Positions 48,717 to 59,204 are shown, numbered from the stretch's first letter. The stretch is DNA of 60,600 nt from an uncultured Opitutia bacterium (GCA_903913915.1 CAIWNE010000123.1:1-60600); one strand, 5' to 3'. Notes: a model not told the origin generated them from the sequence alone. A program made the numbers and translations.

Positions 48717-50174
48717 ATGCTCCACCCCCTCCGCGAAGCCCAGCTAAGCCTGCAGACGCGCCGCACCTTCCTCAGCAGCGTCGGCCAGTTCAGCCTCGGC
48801 GCCATCGCCCTTCACGCGATGCAAGCCGACGCCTTCGGCGCCTCCTCGGCCAGCGACAACCCGCTCGCCCCGCGCAAGCCGCATTTCAAGGCCAAGGCCA
48901 AGCGCGTCATCTACCTGCACATGTCCGGCGGCCCGCCCAACCTCGACATCTTCGACCACAAGCCAGAACTCGTGAAGCGGAACGCCCAGGACTGCCCCGA
49001 CTCGTTCCTCAAGGGACGCACCTTCGCGTTCACCAGCGGCGTACCGAAGCTCATGGGCAGCCCGCGCACCTTCAAGCAGTACGGCCAAGGCGGACTCTGG
49101 ATGAGCGACGCCGTGCCGAATTTCCAGAAGATCGCCGACGACGTGACGCTCGTGAAGGCGATGCACACGGACCAGTTCAACCACGCTCCCGCCGAACTCC
49201 TGCTCTTCACCGGCCATGCCCGCCAAGGCCGTCCATCGATGGGCTCCTGGGCCACCTACGGCCTCGGCACCGAGAACCAGGACCTGCCCGGCTTCGTCAC
49301 GATGATCTCAAACGGCGTCCAGCCCAGCGGCGGCCAGGGCTGCTGGGGGTCAGGCTTCATCCCTTCGGTGTTCCAAGGCGTGCAGTGCCGCAGCAAGGGC
49401 GACCCCGTGCTCTTCGCCAACGACCCTCCCGGCATGACCCGCGATCTCCGTCGCGCCACGCTGGACGCGCTCAAGGACCTCAACCAGCGCCAGCAGGACG
49501 AACTCGGCCACGCGGAGACCGTGACACGCATCGCCCAGTACGAGCTCGCCTTCCGCATGCAGACCAGCGTCCCCGAGGTCATGGACATCTCGAAAGAGAA
49601 GCCCGCGACGCTCGAGGCCTACGGCGCCAAGCCGGGGGAATCCAGCTTCGCCAACAACTGCCTGCTCGCCCGACGCCTCGTGGAGAAAGGCGTGCGCTTC
49701 GTCCATCTCTTCGACTGGGGCTGGGATTTCCACGGCACGAACCCGAAGGAAGATATCCGCGGAGGCCTCACCGCGAAGATGGCCGCGACCGACAAGCCGG
49801 TCGCCGCGCTGATCAACGACCTCAAGGAACGCGGCCTGCTCGAGGATACGCTCATCGTCTGGGGCGGCGAATTCGGGCGCACCCCGTTCCGCGAAGGCCG
49901 GACGGCCAAAGGCGACGTCCTCGGCCGCGACCACTATCCGGATTGCTTCACGATCATGATGGCCGGCGGCGGCGTGAAGGGCGGATTCCAGTTCGGCGAA
50001 ACCGACGAGATGGGCTTCGCCGGCGTGAAGGACAAGGTCCACGTCCACGACCTCCAGGCCACCATCCTGCACCTGCTGGGCTTCGACCACGAACGCCTCA
50101 CCTACCGTTTTCAGGGCCGCGATTACCGCCTGACCGATGTGCATGGGCACGTGGTCCGCGATATCATCGCGTGA
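48717..50174 (+). CDS. Tat-exported DUF1501 protein, second paralogue
   Basis: The 485-residue product has a Tat signal (QTRRTFLSSVGQFSLGAIALHAM) and all DUF1501 blocks: [74 protein letters not shown], and the end VHVHDLQATILHLLGFDHERLTYRFQGRDYRLTDVHG. It pairs with the preceding DUF1549/DUF1553 gene. Like the other two it probably sits in the periplasm with the cytochrome protein; the reaction is not known. Confidence 0.9.
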   Translation: MLHPLREAQLSLQTRRTFLSSVGQFSLGAIALHAMQADAFGASSASDNPLAPRKPHFKAKAKRVIYLHMSGGPPNLDIFDHKPELVKRNAQDCPDSFLKGRTFAFTSGVPKLMGSPRTFKQYGQGGLWMSDAVPNFQKIADDVTLVKAMHTDQFNHAPAELLLFTGHARQGRPSMGSWATYGLGTENQDLPGFVTMISNGVQPSGGQGCWGSGFIPSVFQGVQCRSKGDPVLFANDPPGMTRDLRRATLDALKDLNQRQQDELGHAETVTRIAQYELAFRMQTSVPEVMDISKEKPATLEAYGAKPGESSFANNCLLARRLVEKGVRFVHLFDWGWDFHGTNPKEDIRGGLTAKMAATDKPVAALINDLKERGLLEDTLIVWGGEFGRTPFREGRTAKGDVLGRDHYPDCFTIMMAGGGVKGGFQFGETDEMGFAGVKDKVHVHDLQATILHLLGFDHERLTYRFQGRDYRLTDVHGHVVRDIIA

Positions 50175-50390
50175 CCAGAGGGGGCACGTCGGCAAGCAGA
50201 CAAACGCCCAAGGGAGACCGGAAACCAGCGTAAGTCTTGAGGCAGGTATGACCGACCAGGTCATCCTCGGGCGTGCTGCCCGTACACCCCTGGCACTCGC
50301 CAGACGATGACCGCGTCAAAACTAGCCCTACCTCAGTTCCTATTTCGCTTTATCATCCATCCTTCGTCGCCCATCTTCCCACGCATCCCC
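50175..50390. repeat. Intergenic region with decayed modules
   Basis: The 216 bases hold a GGCACGTCGGCAAGCAGAC segment, part of a module B arm (GGGAGACCGGAAACC, about 50212-50226) and a decayed, reverse-oriented C' (50243-50291). From about 50340 the leader is pyrimidine-rich (TTTATCATCCATCCTTCG) up to the next ATG. Confidence 0.55.
50243..50291 (-). repeat. Double-hairpin module C', reverse orientation (decayed)
   Basis: CAGGTATGACCGACCAGGTC then ATCCTCGGGCGTGCTGCCCG matches the reverse complement of 3114-3165: the GATGACC stem comes first and the GGCGTGC stem second. C' therefore occurs in both orientations. Confidence 0.55.
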
Positions 50391-51368
50391 ATGCGCCTCC
50401 TCGCCCTCCTCCTCCTTGCGTCTTCGCTTTTCGCCGCCGACGCACCGAAAGCCAAAGCCCCGGCCGCCCCGCACGCGCCTGAGCCGCCCGTCTACCTCAC
50501 GGAGAAGGAGGCGACCGAGGCCGGCGAGGATCCGCGACTCCAGGGCGAGTTCGCCAACGTCAAGATGGGCGCCAACGTCATCGCGCTGGGCAAAGGCGAA
50601 TACCGCCTGGTGCTCTTCAAGGGCGGCCTCCCGGGCGCCGGCTGGGACGGCTCGCCGAAGATCGAAGTCGAAGGCAAACGCGAAGGCACGTCCGTCCTGT
50701 TCAAGGACAACATCGATTCCGCGACGCTCGCCGACGGCGTGCTGACGATCAAGAGCACGGGCTTCGACCTCAAGCGCATCATCCGCCACAGCCCGACCGA
50801 GGGCCTGCCCGCCCCGAAAGACGCGACCATCCTCTTCGACGGCAAGAACGCCGACGCGTTCGTCGACGGCAAGATCGACCCGCGCGGCTTCCTCGAAGCC
50901 AACACGAAGACCAAGCAGGCCTTCACCGACTTCAAGCTGCACATCGAGTTCTTCCTACCCTTCAAGCCCCTCGGCCGCGGCCAGGGCCGCGCCAACAGCG
51001 GCGTCTACCTGCAGCACCGCTACGAAGTGCAGGTCCTCGACAGCTTCGGACTCAAGGGCCTCGACAACGAGTGCGGCGGCATCTACAAGAACAGCGCCCC
51101 CAGCGTGAACATGTGCTTCCCGCCGCTGCAGTGGCAGACCTACGACGTGGACTTCACCGCCGCCAAGTTCGACAAGGACGGCAAGAAGACCGGCAGCGCC
51201 TACGTCACCGTCCGACACAACGGCGTCGTCGTGCAGGACAACCTCGAACTCAAGGGCGCGACCCCCGGCGGCGCGTTCAAGACCGAAGTCCCCGCTCCCG
51301 GCCCCTTCTACCTGCAAGGCCACGGCAACCCCGTCGTCTACCGCAACATCTGGGTGGTAGCGAAGTAA
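50391..51368 (+). CDS. Exported DUF1080 protein with N-terminal beta domain
   Basis: The 325-residue product has a signal (MRLLALLLLASSLFA), a small N-terminal domain (about 40-135, YLTEKEATEAGEDPRLQGEF .. YRLVLFKGGLPGAGWDG), and a C-terminal DUF1080 beta-jellyroll (about 140-325: ATILFDGKNADAFV, FTDFKLHIEFFLPF, GRANSGVYLQHRYEVQVLDSFG, GPFYLQGHGNPVVYRNIWV). The family contains 3-keto-disaccharide hydrolases and lyases; this copy has no fused dehydrogenase, unlike the protein at 27308. The ATG at 50391 opens the signal peptide. Confidence 0.9.
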   Translation: MRLLALLLLASSLFAADAPKAKAPAAPHAPEPPVYLTEKEATEAGEDPRLQGEFANVKMGANVIALGKGEYRLVLFKGGLPGAGWDGSPKIEVEGKREGTSVLFKDNIDSATLADGVLTIKSTGFDLKRIIRHSPTEGLPAPKDATILFDGKNADAFVDGKIDPRGFLEANTKTKQAFTDFKLHIEFFLPFKPLGRGQGRANSGVYLQHRYEVQVLDSFGLKGLDNECGGIYKNSAPSVNMCFPPLQWQTYDVDFTAAKFDKDGKKTGSAYVTVRHNGVVVQDNLELKGATPGGAFKTEVPAPGPFYLQGHGNPVVYRNIWVVAK

Positions 51369-51507
51369 GGGATAGGGGTTGGTGTAGGTCGATTCAGCCA
51401 GCAGCCATCTGCTTGCTCTCCCTTTTTCCGCCCAAACGCTATCCGTTACCGCAGGGCATCCTAAGCGACTTGCCTGCCCCTACCCCCACCTCTACCCCTA
51501 ACCCATC

Positions 51508-53532
51508 ATGCGTTCGTTGTTGTTCCTTCTTCTGGCCCCGTTCCTCTACGCAACCGAGCACAAGATCAAGCCTGGCGACGACCCGCAGTCAGTCCTCGAT
51601 GCCGCCGCGCCGGGCGACAAGCTGACCTTCCTTCCAGGCCTGCATCAGCGCGGCCTGAACAAGCACCGTGCGATCCTGTACGTCGACAAGTCCGTCGAGA
51701 TCGAGCTGCAAGCCGGCGCGACGCTCAAGCTCGCCGACGATTTCTGCAAACTGGAGAAGGCCGGCGAGATCACGACCGACCAGGATGCAGGCAAGAAGCT
51801 GGACGACCTCGAGATCGGCGGCGACTACGACCTGAGCGGCGTCCGGGAATTCACGCTGGTCACCGACGGCGAAGGCAAGGACGGCAAATCCGATACGTTC
51901 GCCTGGGGCGACAAGTTCGGCGACACCTCCCACAAGAAGACCGCGATCACGGGCGACTGGCAGGAGCTAAGCCACGGCGTGAAGGTGAAGTTCGGCAGCA
52001 AGACCGGCCACAACGTCCGCAGCATCTGGTACGTCAGCTACGACGGCCCCGCAGCCTACGGCATCCGCATCGGCCACGGCCTTCAGAAGGACGTCATCTC
52101 CGGCGTCCGCATCACGGGCAAGGGCACGATCGACATGAACGCCGCCCACAACGTCCAGCCGGGCTTCCTCGTGAAGGATATCAACGCCTGCGTGTTGATC
52201 CATGGCCGCGTCCGCAACGTGCTCGTCGAAGGCATCACCATGACAGACACGAACCGTGCGGTCATGGCCTATGGCGAACATACGGGCAAGTTCCTGCCCG
52301 GCGGCAAGGTCGGCCCGGGCGAATCCTTCGACGCCGAGAACATCACGGTGCAGTTCACGCGCACGCTGAACCCGAACGGCAGCGGTTATCTGCTCGGCCA
52401 CCCCTCGCATCGAGGCGGCCTACGCAACGTCCGTTGCAACTTCAACCACATGGAGACCAAGACGACCTCCATCGAGCCGAACTTCAACCTCGATGGCTAC
52501 GAGGTCATCGGCAACGTCATCAAGAGCGACGGCGAGGCCATCCACTGCTGGCGCCATTCGCAGAACGGCGTCATCGCCGACAATCTCCGCGTCGGCGACG
52601 TGACCTTCCGCAAGGTCGTCAGCGTGAACGCCCCAAAAGGCTGGGAGGAACCCGCCGCGCCGGTGATGAAGAACAATCGCAACGCCCTCGGCGACCGCGC
52701 CACGGGGCCGGTCGTCAGCCTCGATCCGAAGCCCTTCGGCCGACGCCTCCTGGTCAGCGATTACGTCGGCAACAAGGTCGCGATCGTCGCCGCCGACGGA
52801 CGGATCGAATGGCAGACCCCGGCCGAACACCCGCAGGACTCCTGGTTGCTGCCCAACGGGAACGTGCTCTTCAGCCACGTGCATGGCGCCAAGGAAGTGA
52901 AGCCCGACCAATCGGTGGCCTGGGAATACGTCGCCGACGCCAAGACCGAGATCCAAGGCTGCCAGCCTCTCGCCGATGGCCGCGTGCTCGTGGTCGAATG
53001 CGGCCCGGGCCGCCTCCTCGAGATCGGCCGCGACGGCAAGATCGCCAAAGAGATCAAGGTTCCACTGACGCCGACCATCCGAACGCACGAGCAGATGCGT
53101 GGTTGCCGCAAGACGACGGACGGACGTTACCTCGTGAGCGCCAAGGGCGACCGCGCGGTCCTCGAGCTTTCCGACGACGGAAAACTGCTGCGCACGCAGC
53201 CCGTCAATGGAGACGTCCATGACGTCCGTGAACTCGCCAACGGCCACTGGCTCGTCGCGCTCGGCGAAGGTGAAGGCATCGTCGAATACGACAAGACCGG
53301 TAAAGTCGTCTGGAATATCGGCCGCAACGAAGTCACCGACAATCCGATCTTCCTTGCCAGCTCCGTCGAACGCCTGGCCAACGGGAACACGATCGTCATG
53401 AATTGGCTGGGACACGGCCACCTCGGCGCCACGGCCCAGATCTTCGAGGTCGACACCCAGAAGAAGCTCGTCCGCCAGTTCACCGACCACCGTCAGTTCA
53501 CCAGCATCAATCATATCCAGGTGCTGGAGTGA
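51508..53532 (+). CDS. Exported beta-helix / beta-propeller fusion protein
   Basis: The 674-residue product has a signal (MRSLLFLLLAPFLYA). Residues about 18-385 form a right-handed parallel beta-helix as in pectate-lyase-like enzymes: DDPQSVLDAAAPGDKLTFLPG, VRNVLVEGITMTDTNRAVMAYG, AENITVQFTRTLN, GYEVIGNVIKSDGEAIHCW, NGVIADNLRVGDV. Residues about 395-674 are PQQ/NHL-type propeller blades: RRLLVSDYVGNKVAIVAADGRIEW, GRLLEIGRDGKIAKEIK, VHDVRELANGHWLVALGEGEGIVEYDKTGKVVW. The helix half may be a lyase or isomerase; catalytic residues cannot be named. It follows the DUF1080 gene by 139 bases and may share its transcript. Confidence 0.8.
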   Translation: MRSLLFLLLAPFLYATEHKIKPGDDPQSVLDAAAPGDKLTFLPGLHQRGLNKHRAILYVDKSVEIELQAGATLKLADDFCKLEKAGEITTDQDAGKKLDDLEIGGDYDLSGVREFTLVTDGEGKDGKSDTFAWGDKFGDTSHKKTAITGDWQELSHGVKVKFGSKTGHNVRSIWYVSYDGPAAYGIRIGHGLQKDVISGVRITGKGTIDMNAAHNVQPGFLVKDINACVLIHGRVRNVLVEGITMTDTNRAVMAYGEHTGKFLPGGKVGPGESFDAENITVQFTRTLNPNGSGYLLGHPSHRGGLRNVRCNFNHMETKTTSIEPNFNLDGYEVIGNVIKSDGEAIHCWRHSQNGVIADNLRVGDVTFRKVVSVNAPKGWEEPAAPVMKNNRNALGDRATGPVVSLDPKPFGRRLLVSDYVGNKVAIVAADGRIEWQTPAEHPQDSWLLPNGNVLFSHVHGAKEVKPDQSVAWEYVADAKTEIQGCQPLADGRVLVVECGPGRLLEIGRDGKIAKEIKVPLTPTIRTHEQMRGCRKTTDGRYLVSAKGDRAVLELSDDGKLLRTQPVNGDVHDVRELANGHWLVALGEGEGIVEYDKTGKVVWNIGRNEVTDNPIFLASSVERLANGNTIVMNWLGHGHLGATAQIFEVDTQKKLVRQFTDHRQFTSINHIQVLE

Positions 53533-53573
53533 GGAGGTAGGGGCAGCACCACGTGCTGCCCTAGGTGATCGGG

Positions 53574-53627
53574 TAGGGCTGACCCCCCTTGGTCAGCCGC
53601 GGTTGAGCGAGGGCGCTCAACCCTACC
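53574..53627. repeat. Double-hairpin module C-type, different stems
   Basis: GTAGGG to CCCTAC as in the other C elements, but with stem sequences unlike both C and C'. Only the ends and the two-hairpin plan are conserved. Confidence 0.6.
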
Positions 53628-53643
53628 CAAGAAAGTCAAAACA

Positions 53644-53776
53644 TCTCAGATCCAAGGTCTCGGCAGCCGGGCATCAGGCACAGGTCGTCGGGTACGGGTG
53701 CGGGCACAGGTCCCGAACCTGCACCTGATGCCGAACACCTGAACCCGGGACCTGACGGCCGAGACCCGAGACCTGA
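53644..53776. repeat. Long hairpin module D, copy 8
   Basis: TCTCAGATCCAAGGTCTCGG on the left pairs with CCGAGACCCGAGACCTGAAA on the right. Inner GGTACGGGTGCGGGCACAGG lies opposite TCCCGAACCTGCACCTG. Confidence 0.7.
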
Positions 53777-53827
53777 AAACGACCCCGCAACCCTGGGACC
53801 TTAGCGGTGTCTTATTTAGGCCTTTGC

Positions 53828-56800
53828 ATGCCTTCCCCCGGAGGCGATAACCAAGGCACCCCACCCCCCTTGGCCTCGCCCCTATGCATACCGCTTTGGC
53901 TCAGCCTTCCGCTGACGACTGCGGCTGCCTTGGCCGCCGACCTTAAGCCGGCGGACCTGGAATTCTTCGAGACGAAGATCCGGCCGGTGCTCGTGGCGGA
54001 GTGCTACGAATGCCACGACGCGAAGAAACAGAAAGGCGACCTGCGCCTCGATTATCGCGACGGCCTGCTCAAGGGGGGCGAAGAAGGCGCTGCCATCGTT
54101 CCGGGAGATGCGAAGAAGAGCCTCCTGATCCAGTCCATGGATTACAGCCATAAGACGCTGCAGATGCCGAAGAAGCGTCCGAAGCTCGACGCCAAGATCA
54201 TCGCCGACTTCGTCGATTGGGTGAACCGCGGCGCGCCTGACCCACGCACCAAGGCCCCCGAAGATTCGATCACGCCCGCCTGGTCCGACCTACTGACCGT
54301 CCGCAAGAGCTGGTGGAGTTTCCAGCCGATCGCGTCGCCTTCCGTGCCAGCCGGCCAGGCCGCCAGCCCGATCGACCGGTTCCTCGATGCGAAGATCGCC
54401 GCTGCTGGCCTCACGGCTTCAGCCGTGGCCGACAAGCCGACGCTCATCCGTCGCGCGAGCTACGTGCTGACGGGCCTGCCGCCGACCCCTGCGGAGATCG
54501 AGGCGTTCGAGGCGGACACCTCGCCGGAAGCTTTCGTCAAGGTCGTCGACCGACTGCTGGCCTCGCCGCGCTACGGCGAACACTTCGCCCGGCACTGGAT
54601 GGACCTTGTCCGCTACGCCGACACCCATGGCAGCGAAGGCGATCCGGCCATCCCCCAATCCTGGCGCTACCGTGACTACCTCATCCGGGCCTTCAATACG
54701 GACGTCCCTTACGACCAATTCATCCGCGAGCAACTGGCCGGAGACCTGCTGAAGTCCCCGCGCCTCAACCCGCAAGAACAGCTGAACGAGTCCTCCCTCG
54801 GCACCGGCCACTTCCGCATGATCGAACACGGATTCCAACCGGTCGACACGATCGACGAACAGGTCCGGAACGTGGACAACCAGATCGACGTCGTCTCAAA
54901 GACGTTCCTTGGGCTGACGGTGTCTTGCGCCCGTTGCCATGACCACAAGTTCGACGCCATCAGCCAGGCCGACTTCTACGCCTTCTACGGCATCTTCGCC
55001 TCGACGCGTCCAGGCCAGGTGACCGTGGACTCCCCCGCCCTGCTCGGCCAGCACCGCGAACGTCTCACGGAACTCAAGCAGGCCATCCGCTCCGAACTCG
55101 CCGCCGACTGGATCCGCCAAGCCAAGGCCATCCCGGCCTCGCTGGAGCACATCCGCGCGAGCACCAAAGAACGCGTCCGCCTCGAACAACAACTCGCCAC
55201 ACTGGAGTCACAACTGTCCGCTGACGACTTCCGCCGACGCCTCAAGGCCGACAAAGGCGCCGGCCCCGCGCCGAGCCACTGGTGGACCTTCGAACAAGAC
55301 GGCCGCGACTTGGTCGGCAAGCTCGACGCCAAGCTCAAAGGCGGCGCCTTCATCCGGAACGGCCGGCTCGTGGTCGACGGTGAAAAAGCCTTCGCCGAAA
55401 CCGGTCCGATGACGGAGAACCTCTCCGCCAAGACCTTGGAGGCGTGGGTCATGCTTCCCGATCTCACCCAACATGGGGGCGGCGTGATCACCGTGGAATC
55501 CCTCGGCGGCGGGATCTTTGACTCGCTCGTCTACGCCGAGAAGCAGAAGGCGAAATGGATGGCTGGCAGCAACAACGGCATCCGTACGCAGAATGTCGAC
55601 GGCCCGTCCGAAACCACCCAGCCCGGCGAACTCATCCATATGGCGGTCGTGTATCAGGCGGACGGACGCATCGAACTCTTCCGCAACGGCCGGCCGTACG
55701 GCACGGGCTACGCTCCCACCAACGAACGCGGCAACCTCCAGGCATATTCGTCCGGGAAATCCCATCTGCTCTTCGGACGTCGCCATAGCGGCGGCGCGAA
55801 CTCCTATCTGCACGGAGAAATCGAAGAAGCCCGCCTGTACGGATCGGCGCTGACCGCATCCCAGATCGCCGACTCTTCCCGTGCCGGCACCCTTCGGGGT
55901 GAACTTGCGCCGATCGCGACCAAGGATGACAATCTGACTGGCATCCGTACCCAGGCCGCCGAAATCCGCGCCAAGCTCGCCGCCATCAAGTCGGCCGACG
56001 GGAAGCTGGCCGAGAGTTTCAAGAGCGAGGAGGACCCGACCTATCCGCTGCATGCCGCGACCTTCCTGCGCGTAGGCTTGCATCCCAAGGAACCCAAAAC
56101 GCCATGGAGCGGGAAACCCGACTGGATGCTCAACGAAAGTAGCTCCACCGGCTGGCTGCGTCATGGCAACGGCATCGACGCACGCTTCACCCCAGGCGAT
56201 TTTCGCGTCGAGACGAGCGGCCCTGACATCATCAAGCAGATCCTGCCCTCCGGCCTGCACTCGCACACCCTTTCTCCGAAGCACAGCGCCGTCCTCACCT
56301 CTCCGCGCTTCAAGGTCACCACGGACTTCATCAGCATCCAGGCGATGGGCCGAGGCGCCACCGTGAGGCTGATCGCCGACAACTATCCGATCGGCGACTC
56401 CGGCAACCGATTCCCCAAGGCGAAGATCAATTCCGACCGCCCGACCTGGATCACCCTCGACATCGCGTACCGCAAGGGATCGACCGCGTATCTCGAGTTC
56501 ACCTTGCCGGAAGACTCCACGCGACCAGACGCCAAAGAGAATTCGGCAGACGGGCATTACGGCGTCCGCGAGGTCGTCTTCCATGCCGCCGGCGCCGGCC
56601 CCACCCCTGGCGAAGCCATCGTCGTACAGGCCCCGCAGCTGAAGACCGTCGATGAAGCAGTATACGCACTCACCGACGCCGCTTCCGCTTGGGGGCGCGA
56701 CGAAGCCAACGAAAAGCAGGCTGCCCTGCTTGACTCCAGCCTGCGCCACGGGCTGTTGGACGCCCGCGACACACTGTCCGAGCGACTGACCGCGCTCACC

Positions 56801-57796
56801 GCGGAATACCGCAGACTGGAAGCCGAGCTGGTCACCCCTCGACGGGCGCCCGGACTCTGGGAAGACGTCGGCTTCGATCAGCCGCTCATGGTGCGAGGAG
56901 ATTACAAGAAGCCTGCCGCGGCCATCCCGCGCCGCTACCTCGAGGTCTTCGACCCGAAGCCCTTCGCGACCAACGGCAGCGGACGCCTCGAGCTCGCCCA
57001 CAAGATCGCCTCGCCCGACAACCCGCTCACGGCTCGCGTGATGACGAACCGCCTCTGGCATCATGTCTTCGGGCGCGGACTCGTCGGCACGGCGGACAAC
57101 TTCGGACGCCTTGGGGATCAGCCGACGCACCCCGAGCTGCTCGACTACGTCTCGCGACGCTTCATCGACCAGCAGTGGTCCGTGAAGACGATGCTGCGCG
57201 AGCTGCTCCTGACCGATGCCTTCCGACGCTCCAGCCTGCCCACGTCGTCGGCCTTGGCCAAGGATGCCAATAACGACCTCCTCTCGCACATGCGTATCCG
57301 CCGGCTCGAAGGCGAAGCCTTGCGCGATTCGCTCATCGTCTTCTCCGGCAAGATGGAGGAGCGGATGTACGGCCCAGGAGACAACGCCCTGGCGGCGCCC
57401 AAGGCGCAGGTCCGCCGGAGCGTCTATCTGACGATCCGACGTAACACGCTGAACCCGCTGATCACGACGTTCGACGGACCGAAGCCGTTCACGACGATCG
57501 GACGCCGCGATTCCACCAACGTCCCGGCTCAGTCGCTCACGCTGCTCAACGACCCCTTCGTCATCGACGCCGCTAAGCAGTGGGCCTCGAGCCTCAACCC
57601 GACCCTGCCCGACGCCGCCAAGGTCGACGCCCTCTTCCTCCGGGCCCTCGCCCGCAAGGCCACCCCGGCCGAGCAGGCCGCGGCCGTCCGCTACCTTGCC
57701 GACCTCAAGGCCGCCCACGCCGAGAAGCCAGAGCTGACCTGGCAGGACTTCGCCCAGTCCGTGCTCAACCTCAAGGAGTTCGTCTATCTCAAATAA
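53828..57796 (+). CDS. PSCyt1-DUF1549-LamG-DUF1553 cytochrome c protein (largest paralogue)
   Basis: The 1322-residue exported protein has a long N-terminal leader with a hydrophobic core ([19 protein letters not shown]). PSCyt1 has C59-Y-E-C-H63 and DUF1549 has C367-A-R-C-H371. A LamG/concanavalin-like domain (about 484-690: [66 protein letters not shown]) and a further beta-rich module (about 740-910) lie before DUF1553. These are likely carbohydrate-binding inserts. A GTG at 53807 is in frame, but a TATTTA -10 overlaps that region, so I prefer the ATG at 53828. One base separates it from its DUF1501 partner. Confidence 0.87.
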   Translation: MPSPGGDNQGTPPPLASPLCIPLWLSLPLTTAAALAADLKPADLEFFETKIRPVLVAECYECHDAKKQKGDLRLDYRDGLLKGGEEGAAIVPGDAKKSLLIQSMDYSHKTLQMPKKRPKLDAKIIADFVDWVNRGAPDPRTKAPEDSITPAWSDLLTVRKSWWSFQPIASPSVPAGQAASPIDRFLDAKIAAAGLTASAVADKPTLIRRASYVLTGLPPTPAEIEAFEADTSPEAFVKVVDRLLASPRYGEHFARHWMDLVRYADTHGSEGDPAIPQSWRYRDYLIRAFNTDVPYDQFIREQLAGDLLKSPRLNPQEQLNESSLGTGHFRMIEHGFQPVDTIDEQVRNVDNQIDVVSKTFLGLTVSCARCHDHKFDAISQADFYAFYGIFASTRPGQVTVDSPALLGQHRERLTELKQAIRSELAADWIRQAKAIPASLEHIRASTKERVRLEQQLATLESQLSADDFRRRLKADKGAGPAPSHWWTFEQDGRDLVGKLDAKLKGGAFIRNGRLVVDGEKAFAETGPMTENLSAKTLEAWVMLPDLTQHGGGVITVESLGGGIFDSLVYAEKQKAKWMAGSNNGIRTQNVDGPSETTQPGELIHMAVVYQADGRIELFRNGRPYGTGYAPTNERGNLQAYSSGKSHLLFGRRHSGGANSYLHGEIEEARLYGSALTASQIADSSRAGTLRGELAPIATKDDNLTGIRTQAAEIRAKLAAIKSADGKLAESFKSEEDPTYPLHAATFLRVGLHPKEPKTPWSGKPDWMLNESSSTGWLRHGNGIDARFTPGDFRVETSGPDIIKQILPSGLHSHTLSPKHSAVLTSPRFKVTTDFISIQAMGRGATVRLIADNYPIGDSGNRFPKAKINSDRPTWITLDIAYRKGSTAYLEFTLPEDSTRPDAKENSADGHYGVREVVFHAAGAGPTPGEAIVVQAPQLKTVDEAVYALTDAASAWGRDEANEKQAALLDSSLRHGLLDARDTLSERLTALTAEYRRLEAELVTPRRAPGLWEDVGFDQPLMVRGDYKKPAAAIPRRYLEVFDPKPFATNGSGRLELAHKIASPDNPLTARVMTNRLWHHVFGRGLVGTADNFGRLGDQPTHPELLDYVSRRFIDQQWSVKTMLRELLLTDAFRRSSLPTSSALAKDANNDLLSHMRIRRLEGEALRDSLIVFSGKMEERMYGPGDNALAAPKAQVRRSVYLTIRRNTLNPLITTFDGPKPFTTIGRRDSTNVPAQSLTLLNDPFVIDAAKQWASSLNPTLPDAAKVDALFLRALARKATPAEQAAAVRYLADLKAAHAEKPELTWQDFAQSVLNLKEFVYLK

Positions 57797-57797
57797 C

Positions 57798-59204
57798 ATG
57801 TACCCGCTCACCCGTCGGGAACTGCTCCGCCGCTGCTCATTGGGCTTCGGTGGCGTCGCCCTTTCGAGCCTGCTCGCCTCACCCGCCTTCGGCGCCGAGA
57901 CCTCGGGCAAACGCCCGCTCAAGGCCAAGGCGAAGAACGTTATCTTCTGCTACATGTCCGGCGGCGTTTCGCACGTCGACTCCTTCGACCCGAAGTCGGC
58001 CCTCGCCAAGCTGAACGGCAAACCGATGCCGGTGCCGGTCCAACGCACGGTCTTCAACAACAACGGCAACATCATGGCCAGCCCGTGGGAAGCCAAGCGC
58101 TACGGCCAGTCGGGCATCGAGATGACGAACCTCTTCCCGCAGATCGCCGAGTGCGCCGACGACCTCACCGTGGTGCGCTCCATGACGAGCAAGGTCAGCG
58201 AGCATGCCCAGGGGAACTACTTCTTCCATACCGGCTTCCCGTTCATGGGGCACCCCAGCGCGGGCGCGTGGCTGAACTACGGCCTCGGCAGCGAGAACCA
58301 GAATCTCCCCGGCTTCGTCGTCCTGCAGAGCGGCAACGCCGGCGTCCCGCACGGCGGCGTGGGTCTTTTCAACAACGGGTATCTGCCCGGCCAGCACCAG
58401 GCCTCGATCATCAAAGCCGACGGCGCACTGCCCTTGGCCAACATCAAGCCCGGCGAAGCCGACGCGGCCCAAAGACGGCGTCTCGGCTTCATCAACGAAG
58501 TCGACAAGGCCTTCGCCGAAGCCTCCCGCGAGCCCCAGGTCGAAGCGGCCATCCGCAATTACGAGACCGCCTACCGCATGCAGGCCGCCGTGCCCGAGAT
58601 CTGCGACCTCAGCGGCGAGTCGGAAGCCACCAAGGCGATGTATGGCATCGACTCGCCCGACAAGCTTACGTCCGGCTACGCCCGCCAGGCGCTGCTCGCC
58701 CGTCGTCTCGTGGAAAAGGGCGTGCGCTTCGTGGAACTCAGCTGCCTGTCCGCCAACATCGGAGGGGGCAACCCGGCCAACCCTTGGGACCACCACGGCG
58801 CGATCGTCAAAGGCCACACCCAGATGGCGCATCAGGTCGATCAGCCCATCGCCGCGCTCCTCAAGGACCTCAAGCAACGCGGGCTGCTCGAACATACCAT
58901 CGTGATCTTTTCCGGAGAATTCGGCCGCACGCCGTTCTCCCAGGGCAGCGATGGTCGCGACCACAACCCCTACGGCTTCAGCCTCTGGGTCGCAGGTGGC
59001 GGCTTCAAGCCCGGCACCGTCTTCGGCGCGACGGACGAACTCGGCTACTACGCCGTCGACAAGCCGCTCACCGTCTACGACTTCTGGGCCACCATCCTGC
59101 ACCAACTCGGCATCGACCACGAGAAGCTCACGTACCGCTTCGGTGGCCGCGACTTCCGCCTGACGGACGTGCATGGGAATGTCGTCAAAGACATCATCGC
59201 GTAG
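57798..59204 (+). CDS. Tat-exported DUF1501 protein, third paralogue
   Basis: The 468-residue product has a Tat signal ([24 protein letters not shown]) and the DUF1501 blocks: [82 protein letters not shown], and the end [33 protein letters not shown]. It differs from the other two at the MHTDQ segment, which here is [12 protein letters not shown]. It follows the cytochrome gene after one base, the tightest coupling of the three pairs. Confidence 0.9.
   Translation: MYPLTRRELLRRCSLGFGGVALSSLLASPAFGAETSGKRPLKAKAKNVIFCYMSGGVSHVDSFDPKSALAKLNGKPMPVPVQRTVFNNNGNIMASPWEAKRYGQSGIEMTNLFPQIAECADDLTVVRSMTSKVSEHAQGNYFFHTGFPFMGHPSAGAWLNYGLGSENQNLPGFVVLQSGNAGVPHGGVGLFNNGYLPGQHQASIIKADGALPLANIKPGEADAAQRRRLGFINEVDKAFAEASREPQVEAAIRNYETAYRMQAAVPEICDLSGESEATKAMYGIDSPDKLTSGYARQALLARRLVEKGVRFVELSCLSANIGGGNPANPWDHHGAIVKGHTQMAHQVDQPIAALLKDLKQRGLLEHTIVIFSGEFGRTPFSQGSDGRDHNPYGFSLWVAGGGFKPGTVFGATDELGYYAVDKPLTVYDFWATILHQLGIDHEKLTYRFGGRDFRLTDVHGNVVKDIIA

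Larger units (their letters stand above)
53533..53827. repeat. Intergenic module cluster X
   Basis: 295 bases without a gene: GTAGGGGCAGCACCACGTGC..CCCTAG hairpin (about 53537-53564), a C-type double hairpin (53574-53627) with GGCTGACC/GGTCAGCC and GGTTGAGCG/CGCTCAACC stems, and D (53644-53776). TATTTA (53813-53818) is a candidate -10 for the next gene. Confidence 0.65.

Noticed and set aside
46170-48725. An 851-codon minus-strand open frame opposite the minimal DUF1553 protein gene
   Set aside because: Composition typical of a GC shadow. The plus strand carries two CxxCH motifs and both DUF domains in frame.
53807-53827. GTG start at 53807 for the largest DUF1553 protein
   Set aside because: A TATTTA -10 candidate lies just after it; the ATG at 53828 is the better start, though the long leader before the hydrophobic core leaves some doubt.
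55208-57928. A 906-codon minus-strand open frame opposite the largest DUF1553 protein gene
   Set aside because: It crosses the end of one real gene and the start of the next and has no recognisable motif.
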